Notes: generated by a model from the letters alone, not told the origin. Counted from the first letter of the stretch, positions 8,109 through 16,474 are shown. The stretch: 64,000 bases of DNA from Geomonas oryzisoli (GCF_018986915.1 NZ_CP076723.1:901501-965500), one strand, 5' to 3'. Program-made: numbers and translations.

Positions 8109-8762
8109 ATGCTAGTACGAGACAGGATGACTAAAAACCCGATTACCATCATTCCCGACATCTCGGTTACCGAGGCGCTGCGACTGATGGGAGAGAAGAA
8201 GATCCGGCGCCTCCCCGTAGTAGACCGCTCCGGTCAACTGGTCGGTATCGTCTCCGACCGTGACCTGTTCCAGGCCTCCCCGTCGCCGGCCACCTCGCTG
8301 GCAGTCTGGGAAATCCACGACCTCCTGGCGAAACTTACCGTGGAGAAGTGCATGGCGAAGGACGTCATCACCGTCTCCGAGGATACCCCGCTCGAAGAGG
8401 CCGCCCGTATCATGGTCGATCGCAGGATCGGCGGCCTGCCGGTAGTGAACGCGGGCAAACTGGTGGGCATCATCACCGAATCCGACCTGTTCAACATCCT
8501 GCTCGAGCTTTTGGGCGGTCGCCGCCAGGGGGTCCGCCTCACCGTCGCCACCACCGGCGCCAAGGGGACTCTCGCGGACGTCACCAAAACCATCTACGAG
8601 GCAGGCGGCAACATCGTGGGCCTTGGCTTCAGCGAGGTCGACGGCAACCAGGCCGACACTTGGATCAACACCTTCAAGGTGCAGGGGGTTTCCAAGGAAA
8701 CGCTGGTGGAGGCGATCCGGCCGCACGTGCGCGAGATCATGGACGTGCGCGAAACCTCGTGA
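8109..8762 (+). CDS. CBS-pair protein with C-terminal ACT-like domain (AcuB-like)
   Basis: 217 aa. Two CBS motifs: residues about 1-60 ('MTKNPITIIPDISVTEALRL', 'RRLPVVDRSGQLVGIVSDRDL') and about 78-135 ('MAKDVITVSEDTPLEEAARI', 'GGLPVVNAGKLVGIITESDL'). From about 143 an ACT-like region ('RLTVATTGAKGTLADVTKTI...GGNIVGLGF'). CBS pairs bind adenine nucleotides and ACT domains small ligands, so this is probably a cytoplasmic ligand sensor, resembling AcuB of the acetoin utilisation genes. Strong ribosome site AGGAGG. The small gene at 8778 follows closely, so they are likely co-transcribed. Confidence 0.85.
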   Translation: MLVRDRMTKNPITIIPDISVTEALRLMGEKKIRRLPVVDRSGQLVGIVSDRDLFQASPSPATSLAVWEIHDLLAKLTVEKCMAKDVITVSEDTPLEEAARIMVDRRIGGLPVVNAGKLVGIITESDLFNILLELLGGRRQGVRLTVATTGAKGTLADVTKTIYEAGGNIVGLGFSEVDGNQADTWINTFKVQGVSKETLVEAIRPHVREIMDVRETS

Positions 8763-8777
8763 TGCCGGGAGAGCGCC

Positions 8778-9086
8778 ATGCACCTGATCCAGATTCTGCT
8801 GCCGCTCTACGATAACGAGGGGAACCAGTTCACCCAGGACGAATTCCTCAAGGTACGTGACGAGCTCTCGGAGCGCTTCGGCGGCATCACCACCTACATG
8901 CGCTCTCCTGCGCGGGGGCTCTGGAAAGAGACCAAGGAGACCACGGTCCAGGATGACATCGTCATCTACGAGGTGATGACCAAGGAACTGGACCGGGCTT
9001 GGTGGAGCACGTACCGGCAGCAGTTGACGGCCGACTTCCGGCAGGCGCTGCTGATCGTCAGGGCGAGCGAGGTGGAGCTCATCTAG
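8778..9086 (+). CDS. small conserved-looking protein of unknown function
   Basis: 102 aa, soluble, acidic/mixed charge, starting 'MHLIQILLPLYDNEGNQF' and ending 'VRASEVELI'. I recognise no family. The beta-alpha-beta appearance with 'RDELSERFGGITTYMRSPARGLW' resembles a small ferredoxin-like fold, but this is only an impression. It lies 15 bp after the CBS-ACT gene with a GAGAG ribosome site and is followed by a strong terminator, so it probably works with the CBS-ACT sensor. Confidence 0.7.
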   Translation: MHLIQILLPLYDNEGNQFTQDEFLKVRDELSERFGGITTYMRSPARGLWKETKETTVQDDIVIYEVMTKELDRAWWSTYRQQLTADFRQALLIVRASEVELI

Positions 9087-9106
9087 CCGCCCCAACTGCA
9101 GGACGC

Positions 9107-9161
9107 AAAAAAAGCCGGGTGCTGCAGGCGACCATCATGGTCACCGGGCACCCGGCTTTTC
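9107..9161. terminator. bidirectional rho-independent terminator
   Basis: Long hairpin AAAAAGCCGGGTGC ... GCACCCGGCTTTT between the converging 8778 gene and the chemoreceptor gene; A-run and T-run flank the stem, so it can work in both directions. Confidence 0.85.
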
Positions 9162-9180
9162 AATTGGGACCGGGACGCTT

Positions 9181-10857
9181 CTAGAAGCGCTCGAACTCCT
9201 CGTCCATCTCCAGGTCGGCCCCTACGGCCTTTCCTACATGCACGGGGGCGGCATGGGCCGGGGCTGCCTTGGCGGCGGTCATCGCCTTCATGCCCGGCTT
9301 GTCCTTCGCCTTCGGCGACTTGACGGCTCTTGCCTTTGCCGTGCCTTCATCGCCGGTCTTGAAGAAGGTGATGGTGCTTTGCAGCTGTTCCGCCTGCGAG
9401 GCGAGCTCCTCGGCCGTGGAGGACATCTCCTCTGAGGCGCTGGCGTTTTGCTGGATCACGGTGTCGAGCTGCTGAATCGCCTTGTTGATCTGCTCGGCGC
9501 CGGTGTCCTGCTCCCGGCTGGCGGCGCTGATCTCCTGGACCAGTTCGGCGGTCTTCTGGATGTCCGGGACCATCTTGGCCAGCAGTTCCCCGGCCCTTTC
9601 CGCGATGCTCACGCTGTTGGCGGAAAGCTCGGAAATCTCTCCCGCTGCCTTCTGGCTCCGTTCCGCGAGTTTCCTCACCTCGCTCGCCACCACGGCAAAA
9701 CCCTTGCCGTGCTCGCCCGCGCGGGCCGCCTCGATGGCCGCGTTCAGCGCCAATAGGTTGGTCTGGCGCGCGATCTCTTCGATGATGTTGATCTTGCTGG
9801 CGATCTCCTTCATGGCGTGGACGGTTTCCAGTACCGCCTTGCCGCCGTCTTTGGCGTCTTCCGCCGATTTCACCGCGATCTTTTCGGTCTGGATCGCGTT
9901 GTCTGCGTTCTGGCGGATGTTGGAGGTCATCTGCTCCATGCTGGAAGAAGCTTCCTCGGCGGCCGCCGCCTGCTCGCTCGCCCCCTGCGACATCTCCTCG
10001 GAACTGGAGGAGAGCTCCTGGCTCCCCTGCGCCACGTAGTTGGTGGCCGCCTTAACCTCGGTGACCACCTCCTTCAGCTTGTTCAGCATGGTCCTCATGG
10101 CGGCGAGGAGCTGCCCGGTTTCGTCCTTGGAGGTCTGCCCGATCTCGAAGGTCAGGTCCCCGTCGGCAAGACGGTTCGCCGTATCGACGCCGACCTGCAG
10201 CGGTTTCTTGATGCTGGATGTCACGAGAAAGCTGAGGGCGACGGCAAGCAGCACCGCAACTATGGAAATGGTGATCAGCAGGAAGACGACGCGCTGAGTC
10301 GCTTTCAGGACCATTCCTTTTTCCTGCTGCATGGCCTTGTTTCCTTCCTGAGCCAGTTCGACAGCAGTATTCTCCATCTTGTGGGTTTCATCCTTGAAGG
10401 CGCCAACGGCGGCGTTGGCCTCGGCCGGTGTCTTCAACTTGCCGTCCAGGATGGAGCCGGCCACCTTCGCAAAGCCTGCCTTATAGAGGGCGAAGTTTTC
10501 TTTTATGGTCTTGGTCTTCTCCACGTCCTCCTTGTCCCGCACCACCTTTTCCAGGTCCGCGACGCGTTCGGCCGTCTTGCCCGCTTCCTCGTTCCACTTG
10601 GCGTAATACTCCTCGACCTTTTTAGCATCGTTGATGTTCAGGAACATGTCCTTTTCATAGCGCCTCATGCCTAAGACGTTGGCCCTGGCCCTGGCTGCAT
10701 GTTCGGCGATCTTGGCTTCACCGTCCAGAACTGTAACCATGGTGTTTTCGCCGTCCTTGACCCCCCAGTAACCGGTGCCGGCAACTCCCACCAACAGCAG
10801 CACGACGAGCCCGAAACTCAGCATCAACCTGGTACCGATCTTCATGTTCTTAAGCAT
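9181..10857 (-). CDS. methyl-accepting chemotaxis protein
   Basis: 558 aa. N-terminal membrane segment (about 10-30), a ~150-residue four-helix-type periplasmic sensor region (4HB/HBM-like, no cysteines or haem site seen), a second membrane segment at about 190-210, a HAMP domain, then the signalling helices with the conserved hairpin tip '[37 protein letters not shown]'-type segment. Downstream come a Gln/Glu-rich adaptation region and an Ala/Lys-rich tail ending '[11 protein letters not shown]'; no NWETF-type CheR pentapeptide. Ribosome site AAGGGGGGAA. Ligand unknown. A sigma-28-like promoter lies about 170 bp upstream. Confidence 0.92.
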   Translation of the reverse strand: MLKNMKIGTRLMLSFGLVVLLLVGVAGTGYWGVKDGENTMVTVLDGEAKIAEHAARARANVLGMRRYEKDMFLNINDAKKVEEYYAKWNEEAGKTAERVADLEKVVRDKEDVEKTKTIKENFALYKAGFAKVAGSILDGKLKTPAEANAAVGAFKDETHKMENTAVELAQEGNKAMQQEKGMVLKATQRVVFLLITISIVAVLLAVALSFLVTSSIKKPLQVGVDTANRLADGDLTFEIGQTSKDETGQLLAAMRTMLNKLKEVVTEVKAATNYVAQGSQELSSSSEEMSQGASEQAAAAEEASSSMEQMTSNIRQNADNAIQTEKIAVKSAEDAKDGGKAVLETVHAMKEIASKINIIEEIARQTNLLALNAAIEAARAGEHGKGFAVVASEVRKLAERSQKAAGEISELSANSVSIAERAGELLAKMVPDIQKTAELVQEISAASREQDTGAEQINKAIQQLDTVIQQNASASEEMSSTAEELASQAEQLQSTITFFKTGDEGTAKARAVKSPKAKDKPGMKAMTAAKAAPAHAAPVHVGKAVGADLEMDEEFERF

Positions 10858-11185
10858 TTTTATTTCCCCCCTTAGGCAGAACGCCTATCTGTACCATCTC
10901 AACTATCTGACGTATCGACTGCGGCGCTACATACGCTATGGTCCTGTTGGAAGTGATGCTTTCGTAAGTTCCCAGGGCGTGTATCAGGCATGGTCTAAGC
11001 TTTGTCGCTTTTCCCGCGTGCTAAAGTGGATATCGGTGGTAGTGGGATTTTCTTAAGTAAAGAATAGAGATATATGGTCATTTGTGACCACCGGCGAGGA
11101 CACAGCTTCGCGATAAGTGATAACAGGATCACTATTGAGAGAGGGAATGCAGTGTATGAGGGGGGGGAGCTGTGAGCTCCACCGG
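10858..11185. other. 328-bp gap without a gene
   Basis: Between the two-component pair and the chemoreceptor, both on the minus strand. It holds a candidate sigma-28 promoter (11030-11056) and a small inverted repeat AGTGAT/ATCACT at about 11116-11133 that could be a weak end signal for the regulator gene. No coding potential that I can support. Confidence 0.6.
11030..11056 (-). promoter_or_regulatory. candidate sigma-28 (FliA) promoter for the chemoreceptor
   Basis: On the minus strand: TTAAGAAA, an 11-nt spacer, ACCGATAT. Consensus is TAAAGTTT-N11-GCCGATAA; the -10 part matches 6/8 and the -35 part 4/8. Position about 170 bp upstream of a chemoreceptor start fits the usual flagellar/chemotaxis regulon. 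Confidence 0.4.
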
Positions 11186-11866
11186 TTAGTTCTGGGTGGG
11201 GGGCTCGTACTTGTACCCGGCTCCGTAGATGGAGTGGATCAGTTCCTGGTCCGGGGCCACCGCCGAGATCTTCTTGCGCAGCTTCTTGATGTGACTGTCG
11301 ATGGTCCGGTCGCTGACGATGCGCTGGTCCGGGTAGATCCGGTCCATCAGCTGGGTGCGGGAGTAGATGCGCCCCGGGTTCTGGAAGAGAAAGTGCAAAA
11401 GCTTGAATTCGACCACGGTCAGGTCGAGGTCGCGCCCCTGCCATTGGGCGGAGTAGCGGTCAGGGGCCAGGGTGAGGCCGCCGCTCGATTGGGAGGGATG
11501 CTCCACGCTGCGGCGCAGCACGGTTTTCACCCGCGCCACCACCTCGCGGGGGCTGAAGGGTTTGCAGATGTAGTCGTCGGCACCAAGCTCCAGGCCGAGC
11601 AGCCGGTCGATCTCCTCGACGCGGGCGGTGATCATGATGATGGGGAGCTGCGAGAAGGTGCGGATCTCCTTGCAGATCTCAAGGCCGTCGCGCCCGGGGA
11701 GCATCAGGTCGAGCAGCACGAGGTCGGGCTGCTTTTCCCGTACCCGCGGCACCACCTCGGTCCCGTTGGCGACCCACACGGTTTCGAACCCTGACTGCTT
11801 CAGGTAATCCCCCAAAAGGCTCGCCAGCTTTTCCTCGTCCTCGACGATCATGATGGTCTGTGTCAT
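11186..11866 (-). CDS. OmpR/BaeR-family response regulator
   Basis: 226 aa. Receiver domain with acidic pair 'IVEDEE', phospho-acceptor Asp53 in 'LVLLDLMLPG', conserved Thr in 'MITARV' and Lys in 'CKPFSPRE'. C-terminal winged helix ('LTVVEFKLLHFLFQNPGRIYSR', 'SDRTIDSHIKKLRKKI', 'IHSIYGAGYKYE'). The start ATG overlaps the stop of the histidine kinase gene by four bases (ATGA), so the kinase and regulator are translated together and form one system. The closest familiar pair is BaeSR (envelope stress and efflux). The target may be the divergent secreted protein at 13551. Confidence 0.92.
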   Translation of the reverse strand: MTQTIMIVEDEEKLASLLGDYLKQSGFETVWVANGTEVVPRVREKQPDLVLLDLMLPGRDGLEICKEIRTFSQLPIIMITARVEEIDRLLGLELGADDYICKPFSPREVVARVKTVLRRSVEHPSQSSGGLTLAPDRYSAQWQGRDLDLTVVEFKLLHFLFQNPGRIYSRTQLMDRIYPDQRIVSDRTIDSHIKKLRKKISAVAPDQELIHSIYGAGYKYEPPTQN

Positions 11867-13311
11867 GTCCAGCTCCCGGTAAGCGGCAGTTCTATCCTGA
11901 TCAGCACCCCCCCCTTGGGGGAGGGGTGCGCCACGATGGTTCCCTCGTGCGCCTCGACGATGTTCTTGCAGATGGCCAGGCCAAGCCCGGCGCCGCCCAG
12001 GGCGCGGTTTCTCGAATTTTCCACCCGGAACAGCCGGTCGAAGAGCCGGGCCAGTTCCTCGGGCTGCACCCCGGGTGCCGAGTCGGCAAATTCCACCACG
12101 GCCCGGCCACCGTCACGCCTGAGCCGCACCGACAGCTCGCCCCCCTGGTCGGTGTACTTGAGCGAGTTGTCCAAAAGGTTGCTGAAAAGCTGGTTAAGTC
12201 GGACCCCGTCTGCGAACACCGTCAGCTCTTCGCCGGGGAGCTCGTGCTTCAGCGCGATGCTCTTGTTGCGGAACTTCGCGGCGAACGGCTCCAGGGTGTC
12301 TTCCATGAGCTCGGTCAGGTCGACCAGCTCCTTTCTGTAGTTGAGCGCGCCGATGTCGGACATGGAGATCTGATACAGGTCCTCGACCAGCCGCCCCAGG
12401 TGCATCACCTCGGCGTGCAGCGAGCGCATCGACTCGGGTCCCAGGGGACGCACCCCGTCCTGCAGCGCCTCTATCTCACCGCGCAGGATGGAGAGCGGCG
12501 TGCGCAGCTCATGGGAAATGTCCGCCAGGTAGCGCCGGCGGGCCCGCTCGTTGTTCTCCAGGGAGAGGGCCAGCGTGTTGAAGTCGCGGGCCAACTGCCC
12601 CAGTTCGTCGTTGGAGCCCACCGGCACCCTGGTGTCGTACTCCCCGGAGGCGAGTCGGTGCAGGGAGCCGGCGAGCCTCTTGATCGGCTCGACCAGGCGG
12701 TTGGCCAGGGGGAGTGACAGCGCAGCCGACACCAGCAGCATCACGACCGCCACGAGCCCCATGGTGAGTTTTTGCTGCTGCACGAAGAGGAGCTGGTAGG
12801 TATCGGTGAGCCGCTGCCTCGGGCGCAGCGCCAGGTACCCTATCACCTCGCCGTCGCTGGCGAGCTTCTTCACCTGCGCGGTCTCCAGGCTCCCCTGGGT
12901 CCCCTGGATGAGGCGCTTGTCGGGATCGAGCAGCACCACGCGTCCTTCGAAACGGTAGGCGAAGCGCTGCGGCAGGTGCTGCCCCTGGCCGGTCAGGTTC
13001 ATGAACCCGCGCCGCCCCATCCTGCGCTGCGCGGCATCGCTTTCGCCCCCCTCGCGCCCTTCCCGCGTCCCGGCGACGACATCGAACCAGGTGGAGGGCT
13101 CCTGTTGCAGGAAGTCCCAGCTGCCGTTAATGCTGTAGGACTGCTCCAGCACGTGTGCCAGCCGCTGCAGTCGGTCCTTCTCCATGGTGTTGACGTAGGC
13201 GAGGAAGCCGTGCCCGATGCTCCACTGCATGATGAGGAACATACAGATCACCACGGTGCCGGTTGCGGCAAGCATGGTGAAAAAGAGCCTGTATTTGATC
13301 TTTACCTTCAT
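11863..13311 (-). CDS. sensor histidine kinase, BaeS-like
   Basis: 482 aa from the ATG at 13311, preceded by GGTGG; a GTG three codons earlier is an alternative. Membrane segment at about 9-30, a periplasmic domain of ~150 residues containing 'MGRRGFMNLTGQGQ' and 'GRVVLLDPDKRLIQG', second membrane segment near 185-205, HAMP ('NRLVEPIKRLAGSLHRLASG'), HisKA with the phospho-histidine in 'DISHELRTPLSILRGE', and HATPase_c boxes 'LFSNLLDNSLKYTD' (N) and 'GGAGLGLAICKNI' (G2). Complete and normal. Forms an operon with the regulator at 11186; divergent from a secreted protein gene. Confidence 0.92.
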   Translation of the reverse strand: MKVKIKYRLFFTMLAATGTVVICMFLIMQWSIGHGFLAYVNTMEKDRLQRLAHVLEQSYSINGSWDFLQQEPSTWFDVVAGTREGREGGESDAAQRRMGRRGFMNLTGQGQHLPQRFAYRFEGRVVLLDPDKRLIQGTQGSLETAQVKKLASDGEVIGYLALRPRQRLTDTYQLLFVQQQKLTMGLVAVVMLLVSAALSLPLANRLVEPIKRLAGSLHRLASGEYDTRVPVGSNDELGQLARDFNTLALSLENNERARRRYLADISHELRTPLSILRGEIEALQDGVRPLGPESMRSLHAEVMHLGRLVEDLYQISMSDIGALNYRKELVDLTELMEDTLEPFAAKFRNKSIALKHELPGEELTVFADGVRLNQLFSNLLDNSLKYTDQGGELSVRLRRDGGRAVVEFADSAPGVQPEELARLFDRLFRVENSRNRALGGAGLGLAICKNIVEAHEGTIVAHPSPKGGVLIRIELPLTGSWT

Positions 13312-13384
13312 GACATCCACCGTTTAGACGAAGAACACAGCTTTGTTATTAGCATAGTTGCCGTCAATGTGCCATTGCATCTTT

Positions 13385-13413
13385 GGAGCAGATGGAAATT
13401 CCACATTTGCTCC
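13385..13413. promoter_or_regulatory. palindromic operator candidate between divergent genes
   Basis: Imperfect inverted repeat GGAGCA(G)ATGG-AAATT-CCA(C)ATTTGCTCC, 29 bp, in the 240-bp divergent gap between the BaeS-like kinase and the secreted protein gene. The position suits a binding site of the neighbouring regulator, or another one, controlling one or both genes. No protein can be assigned from sequence. Confidence 0.45.
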
Positions 13414-13550
13414 ACAATTTCTCCTCATTGTGCTGTTAGCTTCATACTCAAAGAATGAACAAACCCGGCCGCTCAAACGCGGACCAAGGATGGAAATCTC
13501 ACAGGAACAGTACCAGGAAGCAAGTCGGCTGAGGCCGCAAGGAGAAGATC

Positions 13551-14174
13551 ATGAAAAAGCTCGTCGCACTGGCATTCGTTATCGTGCTTGCCGGGGCCGC
13601 CACGGCCCAGGCAAGGGTGGATTTCAGCGTCAACATCGGCGTTCCGGTCGCCGTCGCACCGGTCCCCGTGGCACCGGCCCCGGTGGTTTACCCGGCACCG
13701 GTCGCCTACCCGCCCCCGCCGGCCCCGGTCGCCTACGCCGAGCCCCCCAGCTTCATCTACTCGCCGACCCTGGGGTTCCACGTATCGGTGGGGCTCCCCT
13801 ATGATGTGGTGTACACGGACAACTGCTACTACCAGTACCGGGACGGCTACTGGTACATGGCCAACAGCTACCGCGGACCGTGGACCTACGTTGCCCCGCG
13901 CTACCTTCCCTATGGGCTGCACCGGCACCGCCACGAGCAGATCCGTTACTACCGCGACTACGAGTATCGCACCTACCTGAGCGATCGTGACCACTACCGC
14001 GGCAACTGGTACCGGCCGGTGGCGGAGCGCCGGGACGGGCGCTGGGGCGAGCGCAGGGATTACTACCGCGACGCCTACCGCAACGGGTATCGTGACGGGT
14101 ACCGGGATGACCGTCGGGATGACCGTCACGACGACCATAGGGATGACCGTCGCGACTACAGGGATCGCCACTGA
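13551..14174 (+). CDS. secreted Pro/Tyr-rich protein with Arg-Asp repeat tail
   Basis: 207 aa with a Sec signal peptide (MKKLVALAFVIVLAGAATAQA). Then 'VDFSVNIGVPVAVAPVPVAP' and a Pro/Ala/Val/Tyr stretch, a middle part with 'YYQYRDGYWYMANSYRGPWTYV', and a tail of ~60 residues that repeats RDGYRDDRRDD-like units, very rich in Arg, Asp, Tyr and His. The central 'DGYWYMANSYRGPW' block is seen in several small exported proteins of Geobacter-like and other Proteobacteria. The tail looks disordered and might bind metal or polyanions; that is inference. Ribosome site AAGGAG. Divergent from the BaeSR-like pair, hence a possible target gene. Confidence 0.8.
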   Translation: MKKLVALAFVIVLAGAATAQARVDFSVNIGVPVAVAPVPVAPAPVVYPAPVAYPPPPAPVAYAEPPSFIYSPTLGFHVSVGLPYDVVYTDNCYYQYRDGYWYMANSYRGPWTYVAPRYLPYGLHRHRHEQIRYYRDYEYRTYLSDRDHYRGNWYRPVAERRDGRWGERRDYYRDAYRNGYRDGYRDDRRDDRHDDHRDDRRDYRDRH

Positions 14175-14345
14175 TCCCGCGGCTGGCAACCTTCTCCCAC
14201 GCCTGTCGCCTCGGGGCTCTCCTCCTTCTCCCGGGGCGGCAGGGGGGGAGGAGGGACCCTTTCTGACGGAAAAGCACAGCATTAGATAAATTTGAGCCTC
14301 TTTTCTCCCGTTTCGTGTTATAGTTCAGCCTCTAATGAGTCACGG

Positions 14346-14382
14346 ACCCCATGGGCCTTTCAGGCTACCTGGGGTTTTTTGT
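14346..14382 (+). promoter_or_regulatory. terminator-like hairpin in the leader of the DEAD-box gene
   Basis: Stem ACCCCA...GGCC / GGC...TGGGGT followed directly by TTTTTT, ending about 30 bp before the helicase start codon. It could end read-through from the secreted-protein gene 170 bp upstream, or attenuate the helicase gene. A TATAGT -10-like hexamer lies just before it (14319-14324). Confidence 0.5.
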
Positions 14383-14410
14383 GGCGTCACACCAAGAAAC
14401 AGGAGTATCA

Positions 14411-15841
14411 GTGGATTTCAAACAGTTTAACTTGCACCCCAAGGTCCAGGCAGGCGTAGAGGCCGTGGGGTACCAGACCCCCACCCCCATCCAGTTGCAG
14501 GCCATTCCGGCGGTGATCGCCGGCCAGGACGTGCTCGGGCTGGCCCAGACCGGCACCGGCAAGACCGCTGCCTTCGGCCTTCCCATGCTGCACCGCCTGG
14601 TGGAGGGAAGCCGCGGCAAGGTGCGCGGCCTCGTGCTCGCCCCCACCCGTGAGCTCGCCGAGCAGATCAACGAATCGTTGAACGCGCTGGCGCAGCAGAC
14701 CCGCCTGAAAAGCATCACCGTCTACGGCGGCGTCAACATCAACACCCAGATCAAGAAGCTCAAGGAAGGGACCGATATCGTGGTCGCCTGCCCGGGGCGC
14801 CTTCTGGATCACATCTCCCAGGGGACCGTCGACCTTTCCGGCGTCGAGGTGCTGGTCCTGGACGAGGCGGACCAGATGTTCGACATGGGCTTTCTCCCCG
14901 ACGTGAGAAAGATCCTCAGGGCGCTTCCCGGCAAGCGGCAGAACCTCATGTTCTCCGCCACCATGCCTGACGACATCCGCGTGCTGGCGCACGAGATCCT
15001 GCGCCGCCCGGTGACCGTGCAGGTGAGCCGCACCGCCCCCGCGGCGACCGTCTCCCACGCGCTCTACCCGGTGGGGCAGCACCTGAAGACCCCGCTTCTC
15101 TTCGAGCTTTTGAAGCACACCGACACCGAGAGCGTGCTCATCTTCACCAAGACCAAGTACCGCGCCAAGAGGCTCGGCGAGCAGCTCGAGAAGAGCGGCT
15201 ACAAGGCGACCAGTCTGCAGGGGAACCTCTCCCAGAACCGCAGGCAGGCGGCGCTGGACGGCTTTAGGGATGGCACCTACCAGATCATGGTGGCCACCGA
15301 CATCGCCGCCCGCGGCATCGACGTCTCGCTGATCTCGCACGTGATCAACTACGACATCCCCGACACCCCCGAGGCGTACACGCACCGCATCGGCCGCACC
15401 GGTCGTGCCGCCAAGACCGGCGACGCCTTCACCATGGTGACCGGCGAGGACGAGCAGATGGTGCGCAGCATCGAGCGCGTGCTCGGTGCCAAGATCGAGC
15501 GGCGCCGCGTGGAAGGTTTCGACTACGCCGTGCCGGCTCCCAAGAAGGACGAGGAGTTCGCCCGTCCGCCGCGCGAGCCGCAGAGAAGGAAGCAGGCCGC
15601 CGGTCCCGCACAGGGCAAGGTGAAGCCCGCCGAGGCCAAGGCCGCGCAGGGCGCTGGCGGCAGGCCGTCCCAGCCCGGCAACAGTCGTGGTCCCGGCGCA
15701 TCCCGCGGCCCCGGCGGCAACCGTAACCAGTCCGGTCAGCGCCAGGGCGGTAACCGTCCCGCCGGCCAGGGCACCGGTGAAGGGCAGCGCGCCGCCGCGC
15801 CGCGTCCCGGCAACCACGCCGCCCGCCGCAGCGGCAGGTAG
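14411..15841 (+). CDS. DEAD-box ATP-dependent RNA helicase, RhlE-like
   Basis: 476 aa from a GTG at 14411 with AGGAG six bases upstream; the longer frame from 14351 runs through a hairpin and lacks a ribosome site. Q-motif 'GYQTPTPIQLQAIP', motif I 'AQTGTGKTAAF', Ia 'PTRELAEQ', II 'VLDEADQMFDMGF', III 'FSATMP', V 'VATDIAARGIDV', VI 'HRIGRTGRA'. After the two RecA-like lobes (to about residue 370) there is a low-complexity tail of ~95 residues rich in Gly, Pro, Arg, Gln and Asn, typical of RNA-binding RhlE tails. Role: RNA remodelling in ribosome assembly, decay or cold adaptation. Confidence 0.93.
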   Translation: MDFKQFNLHPKVQAGVEAVGYQTPTPIQLQAIPAVIAGQDVLGLAQTGTGKTAAFGLPMLHRLVEGSRGKVRGLVLAPTRELAEQINESLNALAQQTRLKSITVYGGVNINTQIKKLKEGTDIVVACPGRLLDHISQGTVDLSGVEVLVLDEADQMFDMGFLPDVRKILRALPGKRQNLMFSATMPDDIRVLAHEILRRPVTVQVSRTAPAATVSHALYPVGQHLKTPLLFELLKHTDTESVLIFTKTKYRAKRLGEQLEKSGYKATSLQGNLSQNRRQAALDGFRDGTYQIMVATDIAARGIDVSLISHVINYDIPDTPEAYTHRIGRTGRAAKTGDAFTMVTGEDEQMVRSIERVLGAKIERRRVEGFDYAVPAPKKDEEFARPPREPQRRKQAAGPAQGKVKPAEAKAAQGAGGRPSQPGNSRGPGASRGPGGNRNQSGQRQGGNRPAGQGTGEGQRAAAPRPGNHAARRSGR

Positions 15842-15872
15842 GCTGCAGCGGTGCTTGCACCGACACAAAAGA

Positions 15873-15909
15873 AAAGGGGAAAGTCTTTGCGACTTTCCCC
15901 TTTTTTTTA
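15873..15909. terminator. rho-independent terminator
   Basis: Perfect stem GGGGAAAGTC/GACTTTCCCC with TTTGC loop and nine T residues on +; the minus strand also gives a T-rich run, so it can end both the helicase gene and the converging microprotein gene. Confidence 0.9.
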
Positions 15910-15925
15910 TGGTAGTTGCCGGGCC

Positions 15926-16114
15926 TCAGTCTCCCAGCCACCCCGCCTCGGGGAGCTGTATCGGATCGCAGACCGCGTCGATCTCCTTGGCCTTAGCGCC
16001 GCAGTTGCCGCATTCCACGGTGGGTTGCAGCGTGAGCTTATGTACCTTGTCTATTTCCCCTCTCGCGGTAAGGGCGCAGATGTGCTCGCTGTGCCCTTCT
16101 TTGCTGCATGCCAT
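15926..16114 (-). CDS. small cysteine-rich (zinc-ribbon-like) protein
   Basis: 62 aa. Start at 16114 is set by an excellent AAGGAGGTGA ribosome site; an in-frame start 18 codons upstream has none. Seen: 'MACSKEGHSEHICAL' and 'VECGNCGAKAKEID...VCDPIQLPEAGWLGD', giving Cys3, a His/Cys cluster and a CxxC pair that could bind one metal ion. No family that I recognise. The gene stands alone, divergent from another microprotein gene at 16261. Function unknown; the strong ribosome site suggests high expression. Confidence 0.75.
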   Translation of the reverse strand: MACSKEGHSEHICALTARGEIDKVHKLTLQPTVECGNCGAKAKEIDAVCDPIQLPEAGWLGD

Positions 16115-16260
16115 GACCGTCACCTCCTTGATGGAAATGTCATAGCCATTGTGCTTCATGGGCCTCACAGTGTCGGTAGAGTTGTTGCTACTTTATTCTA
16201 CGCTTTTTTGATAAAATTGTTGTCACAGAAGGAGATAGCTACTGTCAGAGGAGGTAAGCC

Positions 16261-16383
16261 ATGCTTGGATCGAGATGTCCTAAATGCAACGGCAAAGGGA
16301 AAATCCTGATGGCTTCCCGGCAGTCCGGATACGACGTCGAGGAAGTGCCCTGCACCATGTGCAAGGGGTCGGGAAGGAAATAG
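16261..16383 (+). CDS. 40-residue DnaJ-type zinc-finger microprotein
   Basis: Forty codons from an ATG with GAGGAGG-type ribosome site at 16249-16255. It contains two CxxCxGxG-type knuckles: 'CPKCNGKGKI' near the N-terminus and 'CTMCKGSGRK' at the C-terminus, separated by 'LMASRQSGYDVEEVP'. This is the zinc module of DnaJ-like and tryptophan-RNA-binding inhibitor (anti-TRAP) proteins standing alone as a protein. It is followed by a strong hairpin terminator. A metal-bound fold is a safe inference; a chaperone, redox or RNA role is open. Confidence 0.75.
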   Translation: MLGSRCPKCNGKGKILMASRQSGYDVEEVPCTMCKGSGRK

Positions 16384-16434
16384 AAAAGCGCAGCAAAAAT
16401 AGACAGCAGGCTGGACGCCCGGCGTAACGGGCAA

Positions 16435-16474
16435 TGAAAGAGGGGGAGGCCGGTTACGGCCTCCCCCTCTTTCA
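16435..16474. terminator. rho-independent terminator
   Basis: Very stable stem TGAAAGAGGGGGAGGCCG / GGCCTCCCCCTCTTTCA, 17 bp with a 5-nt loop, 50 bp after the microprotein stop. Little T-run, so end efficiency is uncertain. Confidence 0.7.

Noticed and set aside
10880-11030. GEMM (c-di-GMP) riboswitch before the chemoreceptor
   Set aside because: The minus strand has a GGGAAAAGCGACAAAGC-like string, but the expected tetraloop, second conserved strand and pairing could not be found.
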